5,202 nt of DNA from Methanobacterium sp. (lineage in GTDB: Archaea > Methanobacteriota > Methanobacteria > Methanobacteriales > Methanobacteriaceae), in contig JAJFTX010000178.1 in assembly GCA_021372715.1 (NCBI GenBank), forward strand, positions 1 to 5,202, read 5' to 3'. Each line of letters begins with the position of its first letter. Within the stretch, counting starts at the first letter, position 1. The translations under genes were made by a program, and so were the position numbers. The notes under the pieces are model-generated. The model saw only the letters and a list, made by a program, of their open reading frames with translations, searched no databases and was not told the DNA's origin. Positions 1-5,202 of this stretch are shown one piece after another.

Positions 1-307
1 TCACCGTTGCATTGTAGCTTCCCTGGTAGTTTTCCAGGGTACGGGATGCTGCGGTAATATGGAAATCCTCCACGTTGATGTTACTTTTCACTCCAATGAC
101 CATACCCGCTAATTTACCAACTTTTTCTCCCTTCTTTATTCTGCTATCCACCTGTTCAGCAGATTCACGGGCTTTATTAATATCTGTTTCTAGAAAAACG
201 TTTAAACTGGAGTTTTTTTTCTCTATTTCCTTATGATATTCTTCCAGGTTTTCTAGTGCTGTTATTTCATGATTTTTAATTAACTCTGATTTTTCTAAAA
301 GATTCAT
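1..307 (-). CDS. gatA: Asp-tRNA(Asn)/Glu-tRNA(Gln) amidotransferase subunit A, N-terminal part
   Basis: This is the first 102 codons of GatA; the rest lies beyond the left edge. GatA is the amidase of the GatCAB complex: it releases ammonia from glutamine or asparagine, which is used to amidate misacylated tRNA. In methanogens that also carry GatDE, GatCAB is known to make Asn-tRNA(Asn), so that is the likely role here. The protein starts MNLLEKSELIKNHEITA, has a helical N-terminus, and reaches the amidase-signature fold at about residue 64 (GKLAGMVIGVKSNINV). Lys74 in 'GVKSN' matches the catalytic lysine of the Ser-cisSer-Lys triad; the two serines lie outside the window. 'TAASRTLENY..SYNATV' (85-102) matches the conserved GatA block 'T.ASk.LENY...DATV'. 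The start is the ATG at 307-305, preceded by AGGTG with a 5-nt spacer. It is the third gene of a minus-strand series, with a spacer of about 124 bp from the thioredoxin-like gene. Family assignment is firm. Confidence 0.93.
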   Translation of the reverse strand, partial: MNLLEKSELIKNHEITALENLEEYHKEIEKKNSSLNVFLETDINKARESAEQVDSRIKKGEKVGKLAGMVIGVKSNINVEDFHITAASRTLENYQGSYNATV

Positions 308-312
308 AGGTA

Positions 313-365
313 CACCTGAATATAGTAATAATAATTTGATGAGTGATTTTTACTTGATTTATAAT
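313..365 (-). promoter_or_regulatory. Probable gatA promoter and ribosome binding site
   Basis: Read on the minus strand, AGGTG (317-313) complements the 3' end of archaeal 16S rRNA and sits 5 nt before the gatA ATG, which fixes that start. Upstream, ATTATAAAT (365-357) resembles an archaeal TATA box and would place transcription start near 336, giving a leader of about 29 nt. The whole spacer is AT-rich, so the TATA call is weak; the ribosome binding site is good. Confidence 0.45.
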
Positions 366-401
366 GGATTGAAATATAATAATAAATTTAATTGAACGAA
401 G

Positions 402-420
402 TATAAAAAACTTAATAAAA
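402..420 (-). terminator. Oligo-T terminator after the thioredoxin-like gene
   Basis: On the minus strand, 12 nt after the TAA stop, there is T4 (420-417), then ATTAAG, then T6 (410-405). Archaeal RNA polymerase stops at oligo-T tracts without needing a hairpin, and no stable stem is seen here. It would separate the thioredoxin-like transcript from gatA, though some read-through is possible. Confidence 0.45.
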
Positions 421-431
421 TTGATTTCTTT

Positions 432-1022
432 TTAAAGAACTCTGAGAAGCTCATCCGACGCCATATAACCCTCATATTTGGCTTTAACATTGCCATTATT
501 ATCTAAAATTATGGTAGTAGGCAAAACCATAGTTCCATCTTTGGAATATTTTAATGCAGTTTGTCTATTTTGATCCACATCCAACTTCTGGAAATTATAA
601 TTCTTAATCTTCTCCTTAACCCGATTATCAGAAAGGGTTTTATCATATTCACGAGATGATGAACACCATGTTGCGTAAAATACTATAATAGTTAATCTAT
701 TACCTCCATTAGCCACATTTTGTGTATCTGATTGGGGCCCAGAATATGATGATACATTTGAAATCTCGACGATGATCAATGACCCCACCAATAAAATGGC
801 CAAAATAGAGGTTAGTTTGATTAAAGTACTCTGTTCCGCCCAGTATTCTGTTATTTTATTTTTTCTTATACTATTAGTAGATTCTAATAATTTAGTGTAA
901 TCATGAATGTATTCGTAGTATTTAAGTCTATTTCCACAGGGACAATAAGCAAAATCTGCAGCAGATTCTCCTTTTTGAAGTTTATAGTATTTATTGCATT
1001 TATCACATATTAAATAAGGCAT
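432..1022 (-). CDS. Membrane-anchored thioredoxin-fold protein with N-terminal zinc ribbon and CxxS active site
   Basis: This 196-residue protein has three parts. (1) A small zinc-ribbon-like N-terminus has cysteines C6, C9, C27 and C29 (CDKC ... CPCG). (2) One hydrophobic helix spans about 67-87. (3) A thioredoxin-fold domain runs from about 108 to 196. In the last, 'VFYATWCSSSREYDKTL' (114-130) is the active-site loop and 'VLPTT' (166-170) is the cis-proline loop with P168; the wording is closest to the DsbD C-terminal / thioredoxin_7 type. The active site is C120-S-S-S123, so the resolving cysteine of CxxC is replaced by serine and C120 is the only cysteine of the domain. It cannot make the usual intramolecular disulfide; a monothiol, mixed-disulfide or binding role is inferred. 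Topology is uncertain: a cytosolic ribbon with an outside thioredoxin domain is the simplest model. The ATG start has AGGA 7 nt upstream. No partner is evident in the neighbouring genes. Confidence 0.82.
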   Translation of the reverse strand: MPYLICDKCNKYYKLQKGESAADFAYCPCGNRLKYYEYIHDYTKLLESTNSIRKNKITEYWAEQSTLIKLTSILAILLVGSLIIVEISNVSSYSGPQSDTQNVANGGNRLTIIVFYATWCSSSREYDKTLSDNRVKEKIKNYNFQKLDVDQNRQTALKYSKDGTMVLPTTIILDNNGNVKAKYEGYMASDELLRVL

Positions 1023-1029
1023 AATATCT

Positions 1030-1074
1030 TCCTGTTGAAAAGTTGATAAAATATCTGATTTAATTGATATTTAA
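1030..1074 (-). promoter_or_regulatory. Possible promoter and ribosome binding site of the thioredoxin-like gene
   Basis: On the minus strand AGGA (1033-1030) lies 7 nt before the ATG. TTAAATATC (1074-1066) could be a TATA box, with predicted transcription start near 1044. A 7-bp inverted repeat, AAATATC (1049-1055) / GATATTT (1066-1072), with a 10-nt spacer covers this region and could be an operator, but it is all A/T-rich and may be chance. The rest of the 1023-1149 spacer shows no T-run on the minus strand, so read-through from the DUF1624 gene is also possible. Confidence 0.3.
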
Positions 1075-1149
1075 CTGTAAAGCTGAATTAAGTAAATTGT
1101 TTTTATGTTTAAATAATGCCATATTCTTTATTTAGTATGTATATCTTGG

Positions 1150-1926
1150 TTAAAAGAAAAATGAAATATCTATAACTCCCATTAAATATAAAAAAGCTAA
1201 TAATATGGGTTGATGAATGAAATATATTATTAATGAATGTCTACCCATAAAAGTGAATGCTTGGACTGGTCTATACCTAGAAAGTTCCGGTAATTTAAAA
1301 CTGCGCTGATAATTCTTATATAGAATACTTCCCACAAATATTCCCAATGATACAACGCCCAACCAGGGCAATAGAGGAAAATAATCAACTGTAATAAGAT
1401 TCGAAGGTATGAAACCTAACCACATTAACCAGGGAAAGTTAAAGATAAACAAGGTCAGATAAAGTCCCATAGAAATGAAAACTAGTCCGGATATTAAATT
1501 CAGGTATTTATATCGTTTATTATACTTTAAAAAGGGATATTGCAGTATTATGGCCAGTCCAATGAAATGAAGAATTCCGAATATTATGAATTCTTCCCTG
1601 ATAAATATCCATGTAGCCAGGGTGATTAAAATACCCAGAAAGAATATCCAACTTCCTCTTTTAAGATATTTAAAGAAGAAATCCCTCTCTTTATTATAAT
1701 ATCCTAATTTATCCGCCCGGGTGTAACTCAGATAAAGGGATATTCCCACTATAAATATGAAAATAGATGCAATCACGCGGGGAAAATACCAATAAATACC
1801 CGAATAATTAAAAAATGAATAGATTCCAAAGAAATTTAGATCAAAAAGGAAATGATAAACAACCATCAATAATACGGCTATTCCCCTTAAAAAATCTATT
1901 TCCCAAAATCTTTTCTGTAAATTCAT
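1150..1926 (-). CDS. DUF1624 / heparan-alpha-glucosaminide N-acetyltransferase-like membrane protein
   Basis: This is a polytopic membrane protein of 258 residues (counted from the second Met) with about seven to eight hydrophobic segments, near 12-31, 51-68, 92-109, 114-130, 142-161, 187-202 and 229-250. It matches the DUF1624 (HGSNAT catalytic-like) family. The opening is 'RFWEIDFLRGIAVLLMVVYH' with an invariant-looking D11, R14 and H25, then 'FGILHFIGLA' (H120), 'DYFPLLPWLGVVSLG' (D181), and 'GRHSLIIYFIHQPI' (H230, H238) near the C-terminus. The human relative transfers acetyl groups across the lysosomal membrane; for prokaryotic members the substrate is mostly unknown, and transmembrane acylation of a cell-surface sugar is an inference. 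The start is the ATG at 1926; an in-frame GTG immediately before it (1929) is an alternative one codon longer. No strong ribosome binding site decides between them (GGATGAT upstream is a poor match). Family is confident, substrate is not. Confidence 0.85.
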   Translation of the reverse strand: MNLQKRFWEIDFLRGIAVLLMVVYHFLFDLNFFGIYSFFNYSGIYWYFPRVIASIFIFIVGISLYLSYTRADKLGYYNKERDFFFKYLKRGSWIFFLGILITLATWIFIREEFIIFGILHFIGLAIILQYPFLKYNKRYKYLNLISGLVFISMGLYLTLFIFNFPWLMWLGFIPSNLITVDYFPLLPWLGVVSLGIFVGSILYKNYQRSFKLPELSRYRPVQAFTFMGRHSLIIYFIHQPILLAFLYLMGVIDISFFF

Positions 1927-2070
1927 CACATCATCCGCATTAAATAAAAATAATTAAACCTATTTTTCCTTAAATATTACTCGTATCTCATATAATATCA
2001 ATCATCATAGAACAAATTAATAGATGAAAAGATATAGATTTACAATATAAAATTACAGAGGCCATTAAAC
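1927..2070. promoter_or_regulatory. Divergent promoter region between the DUF1624 gene and the alanine dehydrogenase gene
   Basis: This 144-bp AT-rich spacer separates two divergent genes. TCATATAAT (1988-1996), ATTATATGA on the minus strand, can act as a TATA box in either direction: leftward transcription would start near 1967 and rightward near 2018. A second rightward candidate is GAAAAGATATAGAT (2026-2039), with a purine-rich BRE-like stretch before the box; it would leave a leader of only about 11 nt. AGAGG (2057-2061) is the ribosome binding site of the rightward gene, 9 nt before its ATG at 2071. No clear operator palindrome is seen. Confidence 0.4.
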
Positions 2071-3057
2071 ATGTACGAAACCCTTCTATTAAAACAAAGT
2101 GAAATTAAACAACTCAGCAGCATGAAAGAAATAATCGGATATGTAGAAACAGCTTATTCTGTCCATGTTAAGCGTAAAGTACAGATGCCCGCCAAGAAGT
2201 ATTTATTTTTTAAAAAATATGAAGGGGATCTACGGATAATGCCCTGCTTCATCCGTGGTTTGGATATGGCTGGGGTTAAAAATGTGAACGTGCACCCCAA
2301 TAATAACCAACACAATCTACCTACCGTCATGGGTTTAATCGAGCTAGTTGATCCTAAAACTGGATTTCCCATCGCCGTGATGGACGGTACCTGGATAACC
2401 AACATGAGAACCGGTGCTGCTGGTGGGGTGGCAACAAAATACCTTGCACGTGAAGATTCAGAGATCCTAGGATTAGTAGGTGCCGGTATGCAGGCATTAA
2501 CCCAGTTAATGGCTATAAAAGAAGTGATGGATATCAAAGAAGTGAAGGTATCCTGTAGAACCTGCTCTCACCGTGAAAGCTTCGCCAAAATGATTCGAGA
2601 TGATTATGGTTTAGATGCTCGGCCAGTGGATACTATAAAAGAAGCAGTAGTGGATTCAGATGTTATTTCCACCACTACCCCTAGCCGTGAACCCATAGTT
2701 AAAAGAAAATGGGTATCTGATGGAACTCATATAAATGCAATGGGTGCTGACGCACCGGGAAAGCAGGAATTGGAAAGTCATCTTCTAGAAAAGGCCAAAA
2801 TTATTATCGATTGCTGGGATCAGGCCAGTCATAGTGGTGAAATTAATATACCAGTCCATGAAGAACTTATTAGAAGAAGTGACATTTACGCCCGCATTGG
2901 AGATATTGTAAACGGCATACCCGGGCGAGAGAATGATAAAGAAATTACTGTTTTCGACTCCACAGGCCTAGCTGTACAAGACGTGGTAACCGCCTGGAAT
3001 ATCTGTCAAAAAGCCCTAGAAATGGGTATAGGTCAAAATATCAACTTCTTACAATAG
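2071..3057 (+). CDS. ala: Alanine dehydrogenase (ornithine cyclodeaminase / mu-crystallin family)
   Basis: A complete 328-residue soluble enzyme of the ornithine cyclodeaminase / mu-crystallin family. The archaeal member characterised in Archaeoglobus is an NAD-dependent alanine dehydrogenase (alanine + NAD+ + H2O to pyruvate + ammonia + NADH), and this protein shares its wording. The substrate half holds 'LRIMP' (54-58), 'AGVKNVNVHP' with K70, and 'WITNMRTGAAGGVATKYLAR' with R113; by recalled alignment K70 and R113 correspond to the substrate-binding Lys69 and Arg112 of Pseudomonas ornithine cyclodeaminase. The Rossmann half has the glycine-rich loop 'GLVGAGMQA' (134-142), 'GADAPGKQEL' (225-234) with D227 as the counterpart of the catalytic aspartate, and the family-ending 'VFDSTGLAVQDV' (294-305). 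'GADAPGKQEL' rather than 'GGDCPGKTEL' favours alanine dehydrogenase over ornithine cyclodeaminase. It could instead act on another small amino or imino acid. The ATG start has AGAGG 9 nt upstream. A terminator follows, then a LysE-type exporter. Confidence 0.83.
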   Translation: MYETLLLKQSEIKQLSSMKEIIGYVETAYSVHVKRKVQMPAKKYLFFKKYEGDLRIMPCFIRGLDMAGVKNVNVHPNNNQHNLPTVMGLIELVDPKTGFPIAVMDGTWITNMRTGAAGGVATKYLAREDSEILGLVGAGMQALTQLMAIKEVMDIKEVKVSCRTCSHRESFAKMIRDDYGLDARPVDTIKEAVVDSDVISTTTPSREPIVKRKWVSDGTHINAMGADAPGKQELESHLLEKAKIIIDCWDQASHSGEINIPVHEELIRRSDIYARIGDIVNGIPGRENDKEITVFDSTGLAVQDVVTAWNICQKALEMGIGQNINFLQ

Positions 3058-3090
3058 TCCTTTCTGCATTTCTTAATCTAAAAATGATTT

Positions 3091-3113
3091 CTTATTTTTT
3101 GATAAGTTTTTTT
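3091..3113 (+). terminator. Hairpin plus T7 terminator after the alanine dehydrogenase gene
   Basis: CTTAT (3091-3095) pairs with ATAAG (3102-3106) around a 6-nt loop TTTTTG, followed at once by T7 (3107-3113). It lies 34 nt after the TAG stop. The short AT-rich stem is weak, but the T-tract alone is enough for archaeal termination. Confidence 0.65.
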
Positions 3114-3129
3114 CAAATTAACGAAATTA

Positions 3130-3163
3130 GGAAAAAATATAATAAAATTAGGTAATTTTGGGA
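3130..3163 (+). promoter_or_regulatory. Promoter and ribosome binding site of the LysE-type gene
   Basis: A BRE-like purine run GGAAAA (3130-3135) leads into a TATA-like AAATATAATA (3135-3144), placing transcription start near 3165 or slightly upstream. GGGA (3160-3163) sits 8 nt before the ATG at 3172. If the start really is near 3165 the message would be almost leaderless and GGGA would not be in it; the two calls therefore compete. The promoter suggests independent transcription from the alanine dehydrogenase gene. Confidence 0.45.
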
Positions 3164-3171
3164 TTAAATTG

Positions 3172-3828
3172 ATGGAAATAGTTTTATTCACAGCCACCTC
3201 ATTTTTAGTGGGACTATCTGGTGCGCTGGTACCGGGACCAATGCTGACTATAACCATATCCGACTCGGTCAAAAAAGGATTTATAGCGGGGCCGCTAGTT
3301 GTTTTAGGGCATTTTATAGTAGAAATAGCTCTTATTATAATTATACTGGCTGGTTTCAGTTGGTTGATCGGTTCTACCAGTGCTGCATTAGTAATAGGCA
3401 CCTTAGGAGGAATAACATTGATCTTAATGGGATATAAAACTTCAAAATCATCGAATTACCCCAAATTAATAAACACGACCAATACCACCACCAGATATGG
3501 ATCCGTGCTGGGAGGTATTATCACCAGTATCTCCAATCCTTATTTCTTTATATGGTGGGCCACCATAGGATTGGCATTTCTATTTAAAGGATTAGAAATA
3601 GCTGGAATAATTGGAATTATAGGGTTTTTAATAGGGCATTGGTCAGCTGATTTTGGCTGGACCAGCACAGTATCATTCTTAAGTAGTAAAGGATCAAAAG
3701 TAATGAGTGAAAAACAATACCACTATATCATGAAAATATGTGGAGTGTTAATGATCCTATTAGGTTTATATTTCCTCATTTCTGTGCAGATGAATAATTT
3801 AAGTTCCTTATTGAATTATATATACTGA
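3172..3828 (+). CDS. LysE-family amino-acid exporter
   Basis: A 218-residue inner-membrane protein with about six hydrophobic helices (roughly 3-28, 39-61, 66-88, 110-137, 143-160, 187-205), the usual size and layout of the LysE/RhtB superfamily of amino-acid exporters. The N-terminal signature is clear: 'LSGALVPGPMLTITISDS' (15-32) with the P-G-P loop, then 'GFIAGPLVVLGHFIVE' (36-51), and 'SISNPYFFIWWATIG' (119-133), which carries the conserved N-P of the fourth helix. The family exports amino acids such as lysine, arginine, threonine or homoserine, driven by the proton gradient; the substrate cannot be read from sequence. The start is taken as the ATG at 3172, with GGGA 8 nt upstream; a TTG immediately before it (3169) is less likely. 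The neighbouring alanine dehydrogenase hints at small amino-acid balance, but a terminator lies between them. Confidence 0.88.
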   Translation: MEIVLFTATSFLVGLSGALVPGPMLTITISDSVKKGFIAGPLVVLGHFIVEIALIIIILAGFSWLIGSTSAALVIGTLGGITLILMGYKTSKSSNYPKLINTTNTTTRYGSVLGGIITSISNPYFFIWWATIGLAFLFKGLEIAGIIGIIGFLIGHWSADFGWTSTVSFLSSKGSKVMSEKQYHYIMKICGVLMILLGLYFLISVQMNNLSSLLNYIY

Positions 3829-3851
3829 TTAGAACCTAATGAATTGTTAAA

Positions 3852-3944
3852 TTTATATAATTTCAAATATCAAGATTATTTATCTTAAATTTTATAATAT
3901 CAAATATTGTAACCAAATTTCAACATTATATAAATTACTGGTGA
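3852..3944 (+). promoter_or_regulatory. Leader and promoter candidates of the HAD gene
   Basis: The 120-bp spacer 3829-3948 has three TATA-like boxes: TTTATATAA (3852-3860, the best match, start near 3882), TTTTATAATATC (3890-3901, start near 3920) and CATTATATAAAT (3924-3935). The last is too close, since it would start transcription inside the gene. GGTGA (3940-3944) is a strong ribosome binding site 4 nt before the ATG at 3949. A weak stem AAGAT/ATCTT (3872-3886) followed by AAATTTT could act as terminator of the LysE-type gene. No other gene is seen in this spacer. Confidence 0.4.
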
Positions 3945-3948
3945 CTTT

Positions 3949-4746
3949 ATGAAAAAAGCTAAAGCTGTGGTCTTTGATAATTCCGGTACTCTGATAAAAA
4001 GGTATCGGGCCATTAAAAACATCAAAACAGGGACTATATTCGATGATAAAAATTCCATTGATATCATTGATGAGGATATTAACCGGGCTTTGGTAGTTTT
4101 ACAGACTGATCCTTCCAAATGTATCAATAAAGCCAATCCAAATCAAACTATTCATCATTTTCTTAAAAAAAATCATGTTAATTTTGATGTAAGCTATTCC
4201 AGTTACCCAGTTGACAAAAAAGAAGTTTTAAATATTATTAAAGATGACATATCTCAAGTTAGTGATGTGCAGGATACCTTGAATGAAGTTATTAGAAAAC
4301 ATTACAACGTGGAGATATGTAGTGGTTCAGGATTTATAATCAACGTTGCCCATGGTGAAGTGGAGTTCACCATCACCGCAGGGGGTAAAATCTTCAAAGA
4401 GGTTCCTAATGTAATTAATGAACTTAAAAAGCGAGAAATAGATATATTCGTAGCATCTGGAGATCGAACAGCTTCTCTAGAGCAGTTAGCAAGTTATATT
4501 GATATTCCTAGAGAAAATATCTATCCTACAGCTGATTCAAGACGGAAAAAAGAGATTATAGAATCTCTTAAAAAGAATTACAAGGTAATGATGGTGGGTA
4601 ATAGTTCCAACGACATTCTTGCCATTGAAGAAGCAGATTTAGGGATCTTAACATTACAACAGGAAGAAGATGTTCCAAAGAAAGTTTTTGATAAGGCTGA
4701 TGTTGTGGTTTACAATATAAAAGATATTTTAGCTGTTGATTTTTGA
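3949..4746 (+). CDS. HAD-superfamily protein, P-type-ATPase-like core, with variant motifs I and IV
   Basis: A soluble 265-residue protein of the haloacid dehalogenase superfamily, whose members transfer phosphoryl groups through an aspartyl phosphate. Motif I is 'AVVFDNSGTLI' (6-16), with D10 as nucleophile, but S12 stands where phosphatases carry a second Asp. Motif II is 'IFVASGDRT' (166-174) with S170; motif III is a lysine in 'RRKKEII' (198-204); motif IV is 'VMMVGNSSNDILAI' (213-226), where D222 is kept and the usual first Asp is N218. 'GGKIFKEVPNVINELKKREIDIFVASGD' resembles the hinge of P-type ATPases, which also lack the second Asp of motif I. About 125 residues (17-140) sit between motif I and this hinge, the place of a C1 cap domain; I do not recognise that domain. 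The pattern suits a soluble P-type-ATPase-like phosphatase or a phosphate-binding protein; the substrate is unknown. The ATG has GGTGA 4 nt upstream. The gene converges with the DUF362 gene. Confidence 0.78.
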   Translation: MKKAKAVVFDNSGTLIKRYRAIKNIKTGTIFDDKNSIDIIDEDINRALVVLQTDPSKCINKANPNQTIHHFLKKNHVNFDVSYSSYPVDKKEVLNIIKDDISQVSDVQDTLNEVIRKHYNVEICSGSGFIINVAHGEVEFTITAGGKIFKEVPNVINELKKREIDIFVASGDRTASLEQLASYIDIPRENIYPTADSRRKKEIIESLKKNYKVMMVGNSSNDILAIEEADLGILTLQQEEDVPKKVFDKADVVVYNIKDILAVDF

Positions 4747-4769
4747 TTTTCTTCTTTAAATTAGTTAAT

Positions 4770-4840
4770 TTTTTTCTACTGTAGAAAAAATTTTGGATTT
4801 AAATTAAAATGATTCTATAAATTTTTTCTACAGTAGAAGA
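4770..4840. repeat. Nested inverted repeats: two palindromes that are also inverted copies of each other
   Basis: A 20-bp perfect inverted repeat, 4774-4793 and 4819-4838, is separated by 25 bp. Each arm contains an odd-length palindrome with core TTCTACTGTAGAA (4774-4786) or TTCTACAGTAGAA (4826-4838). The left palindrome extends to 10 bp per arm (4770-4779 / 4781-4790, centre T4780). The right has 6 perfect bp around A4832, then a G-U and one more pair. The centres are 52 bp apart, about five helical turns. In RNA the arms can form one long hairpin or two short ones. Confidence 0.85.
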
Positions 4841-4846
4841 TTTTTT
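4774..4846 (+). terminator. Strong hairpin plus T6 terminator after the HAD gene
   Basis: In the plus-strand transcript the two arms of the inverted repeat (4774-4793, 4819-4838) would form a 20-bp stem with a 25-nt loop, followed by GA and T6 (4841-4846). It begins 27 nt after the HAD stop codon and lies between convergent genes, where termination is expected. This explains the outer repeat well but not the inner palindromes. Confidence 0.6.
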
Positions 4847-4901
4847 ATAAATATTACTGCTTGAAAATTGATTTCGGAAATAAATTATCAGGTTATAATA
4901 C

Positions 4902-4925
4902 ATAATCTATTTAAAAAAAGATTAT
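4902..4925 (-). terminator. Stem-loop and T7 overlapping the stop of the DUF362 gene
   Basis: On the minus strand ATAATCT (4925-4919) pairs with AGATTAT (4908-4902), 7 bp with a 10-nt loop; the T7 tract (4919-4913) falls mostly in the loop instead of after the stem. The TAA stop (4924-4922) is inside the first arm. Termination by the T-tract is likely; the stem may be incidental. Confidence 0.45.
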
Positions 4926-5202
4926 ATGGTAATTAAATCATATTCCATACATCCTAATCCTATTTCTTCAGCATATCTTAATTGTATACGCCCATCAACA
5001 TTTTTCCAAACTCCTTTAAATTTATCAGAGTTCTTCTCATGATGATCATGTAACATGGATTCTTTAAATCCTTCCTGTTGGTTTACCAAATCGTAACATG
5101 CCGTATCCAATGCAACAGGATCATCAGATGCCAGTATTCCAATGTCTGGAACGATTGGAGCATCACTCCATGAAACACAGTCGCAATCTGGGGTTATCTC
5201 AA
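4922..5202 (-). CDS. DUF362 Fe-S family protein, C-terminal part
   Basis: The last 92 codons of a gene that enters from the right edge; its start is outside the window. Read leftwards from 5200, it begins EITPDCDCVSWSDAPIVPDI, continues 'GILASDDPVALDTACYDLVNQ', and ends 'EEIGLGCMEYDLITI'. The blocks 'CDC..WSDAPIVPDIGILAS.DPVALD.A..DLVN' are typical of the end of DUF362 proteins, a family often carrying a 4Fe-4S ferredoxin domain upstream and common in methanogens and other anaerobes; no reaction is established for most members. The paired cysteines of CDC and the later 'GLGCMEYDL' are visible here; whether they bind a cluster or metal cannot be told. A TTG inside the frame (5110) gives a shorter open frame, but the conserved sequence continues upstream of it without a stop, so it is not the true start. 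It converges with the HAD gene across a 175-bp spacer. Confidence 0.85.
   Translation of the reverse strand, partial: EITPDCDCVSWSDAPIVPDIGILASDDPVALDTACYDLVNQQEGFKESMLHDHHEKNSDKFKGVWKNVDGRIQLRYAEEIGLGCMEYDLITI

Noticed and set aside
1049..1072. AAATATC / GATATTT inverted repeat upstream of the thioredoxin-like gene as a firm operator
   Set aside because: Seven A/T-rich base pairs with a 10-nt spacer are likely by chance in such AT-rich DNA; kept only as a remark under the promoter entry.
1929..1940. A four-codon mini-frame (ATG CGG ATG ATG then TGA) whose stop overlaps the DUF1624 start
   Set aside because: The TGATG overlap could couple translation, but so short a frame with no ribosome binding site is expected by chance.
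2154..2537. A 127-codon open frame antisense to the alanine dehydrogenase gene
   Set aside because: It lies wholly inside a well-conserved enzyme gene, its translation resembles no family, and it has no ribosome binding site of note.
3078..3401. A 107-codon open frame antisense to the start of the LysE-type gene
   Set aside because: It is the reverse of a gene with a clear LysE signature and crosses its promoter and the preceding terminator; no family resemblance.
3900..4136. A 78-codon open frame antisense to the start of the HAD gene
   Set aside because: It overlaps the conserved motif I region of the HAD gene and reads as low-complexity shadow sequence.
4747..4921. CRISPR-like array or small RNA gene in the convergent spacer
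   Set aside because: Only two copies of the palindromic motif exist, in inverted orientation and without regular spacers; no promoter-like context for an RNA gene beyond general AT-richness.
4922..5110. A stand-alone 62-residue protein starting at an internal TTG
   Set aside because: The same frame stays open to the right edge and encodes conserved DUF362 sequence, so this is only the tail of a larger gene.

Overview
The window looks like chromosomal DNA of a methanogenic archaeon of the order Methanobacteriales, most likely Methanobacterium or a close relative. This is an inference. It rests on AT-rich spacers with archaeal TATA-like boxes, AGGTGA-type ribosome binding sites (AGGTG, GGTGA), oligo-T terminators, a GatA N-terminus with the 'GVKSNINV...LENY' wording I associate with this group, an archaeal-type alanine dehydrogenase, and a DUF362 Fe-S protein. 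No phage, IS, CRISPR, tRNA or rRNA sequence was seen. Every gene has intact frames inside the window; the first and last genes run off its edges.

Layout. On the minus strand from about 1930 leftwards lie three genes: a DUF1624 (heparan-alpha-glucosaminide N-acetyltransferase-like) membrane protein, a membrane-anchored thioredoxin-fold protein with an N-terminal zinc ribbon, and the start of gatA, the amidase subunit of the tRNA-dependent amidotransferase. The spacers between them are about 125 bp each. Across a divergent promoter region (1927-2070), three plus-strand genes follow: an alanine dehydrogenase / ornithine cyclodeaminase family enzyme, a LysE-type amino-acid exporter, and a HAD-superfamily protein with an unusual motif I. 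Each appears to have its own promoter. At the right edge the C-terminus of a DUF362 protein enters on the minus strand and converges with the HAD gene. The 175-bp convergent spacer holds the most structured non-coding DNA here, a 20-bp perfect inverted repeat whose two arms are each palindromic.

How the genes fit together. The alanine dehydrogenase and the LysE exporter are plausibly linked in amino-acid and nitrogen balance, but a good terminator separates them, so this is only a neighbourhood argument. The remaining genes look like ordinary chromosomal housekeeping or poorly characterised conserved genes. I found no convincing undescribed multi-gene system. The points worth a second look are the single-cysteine (CxxS) zinc-ribbon thioredoxin, the HAD protein lacking the usual second aspartate, and the nested palindromes at 4770-4846.
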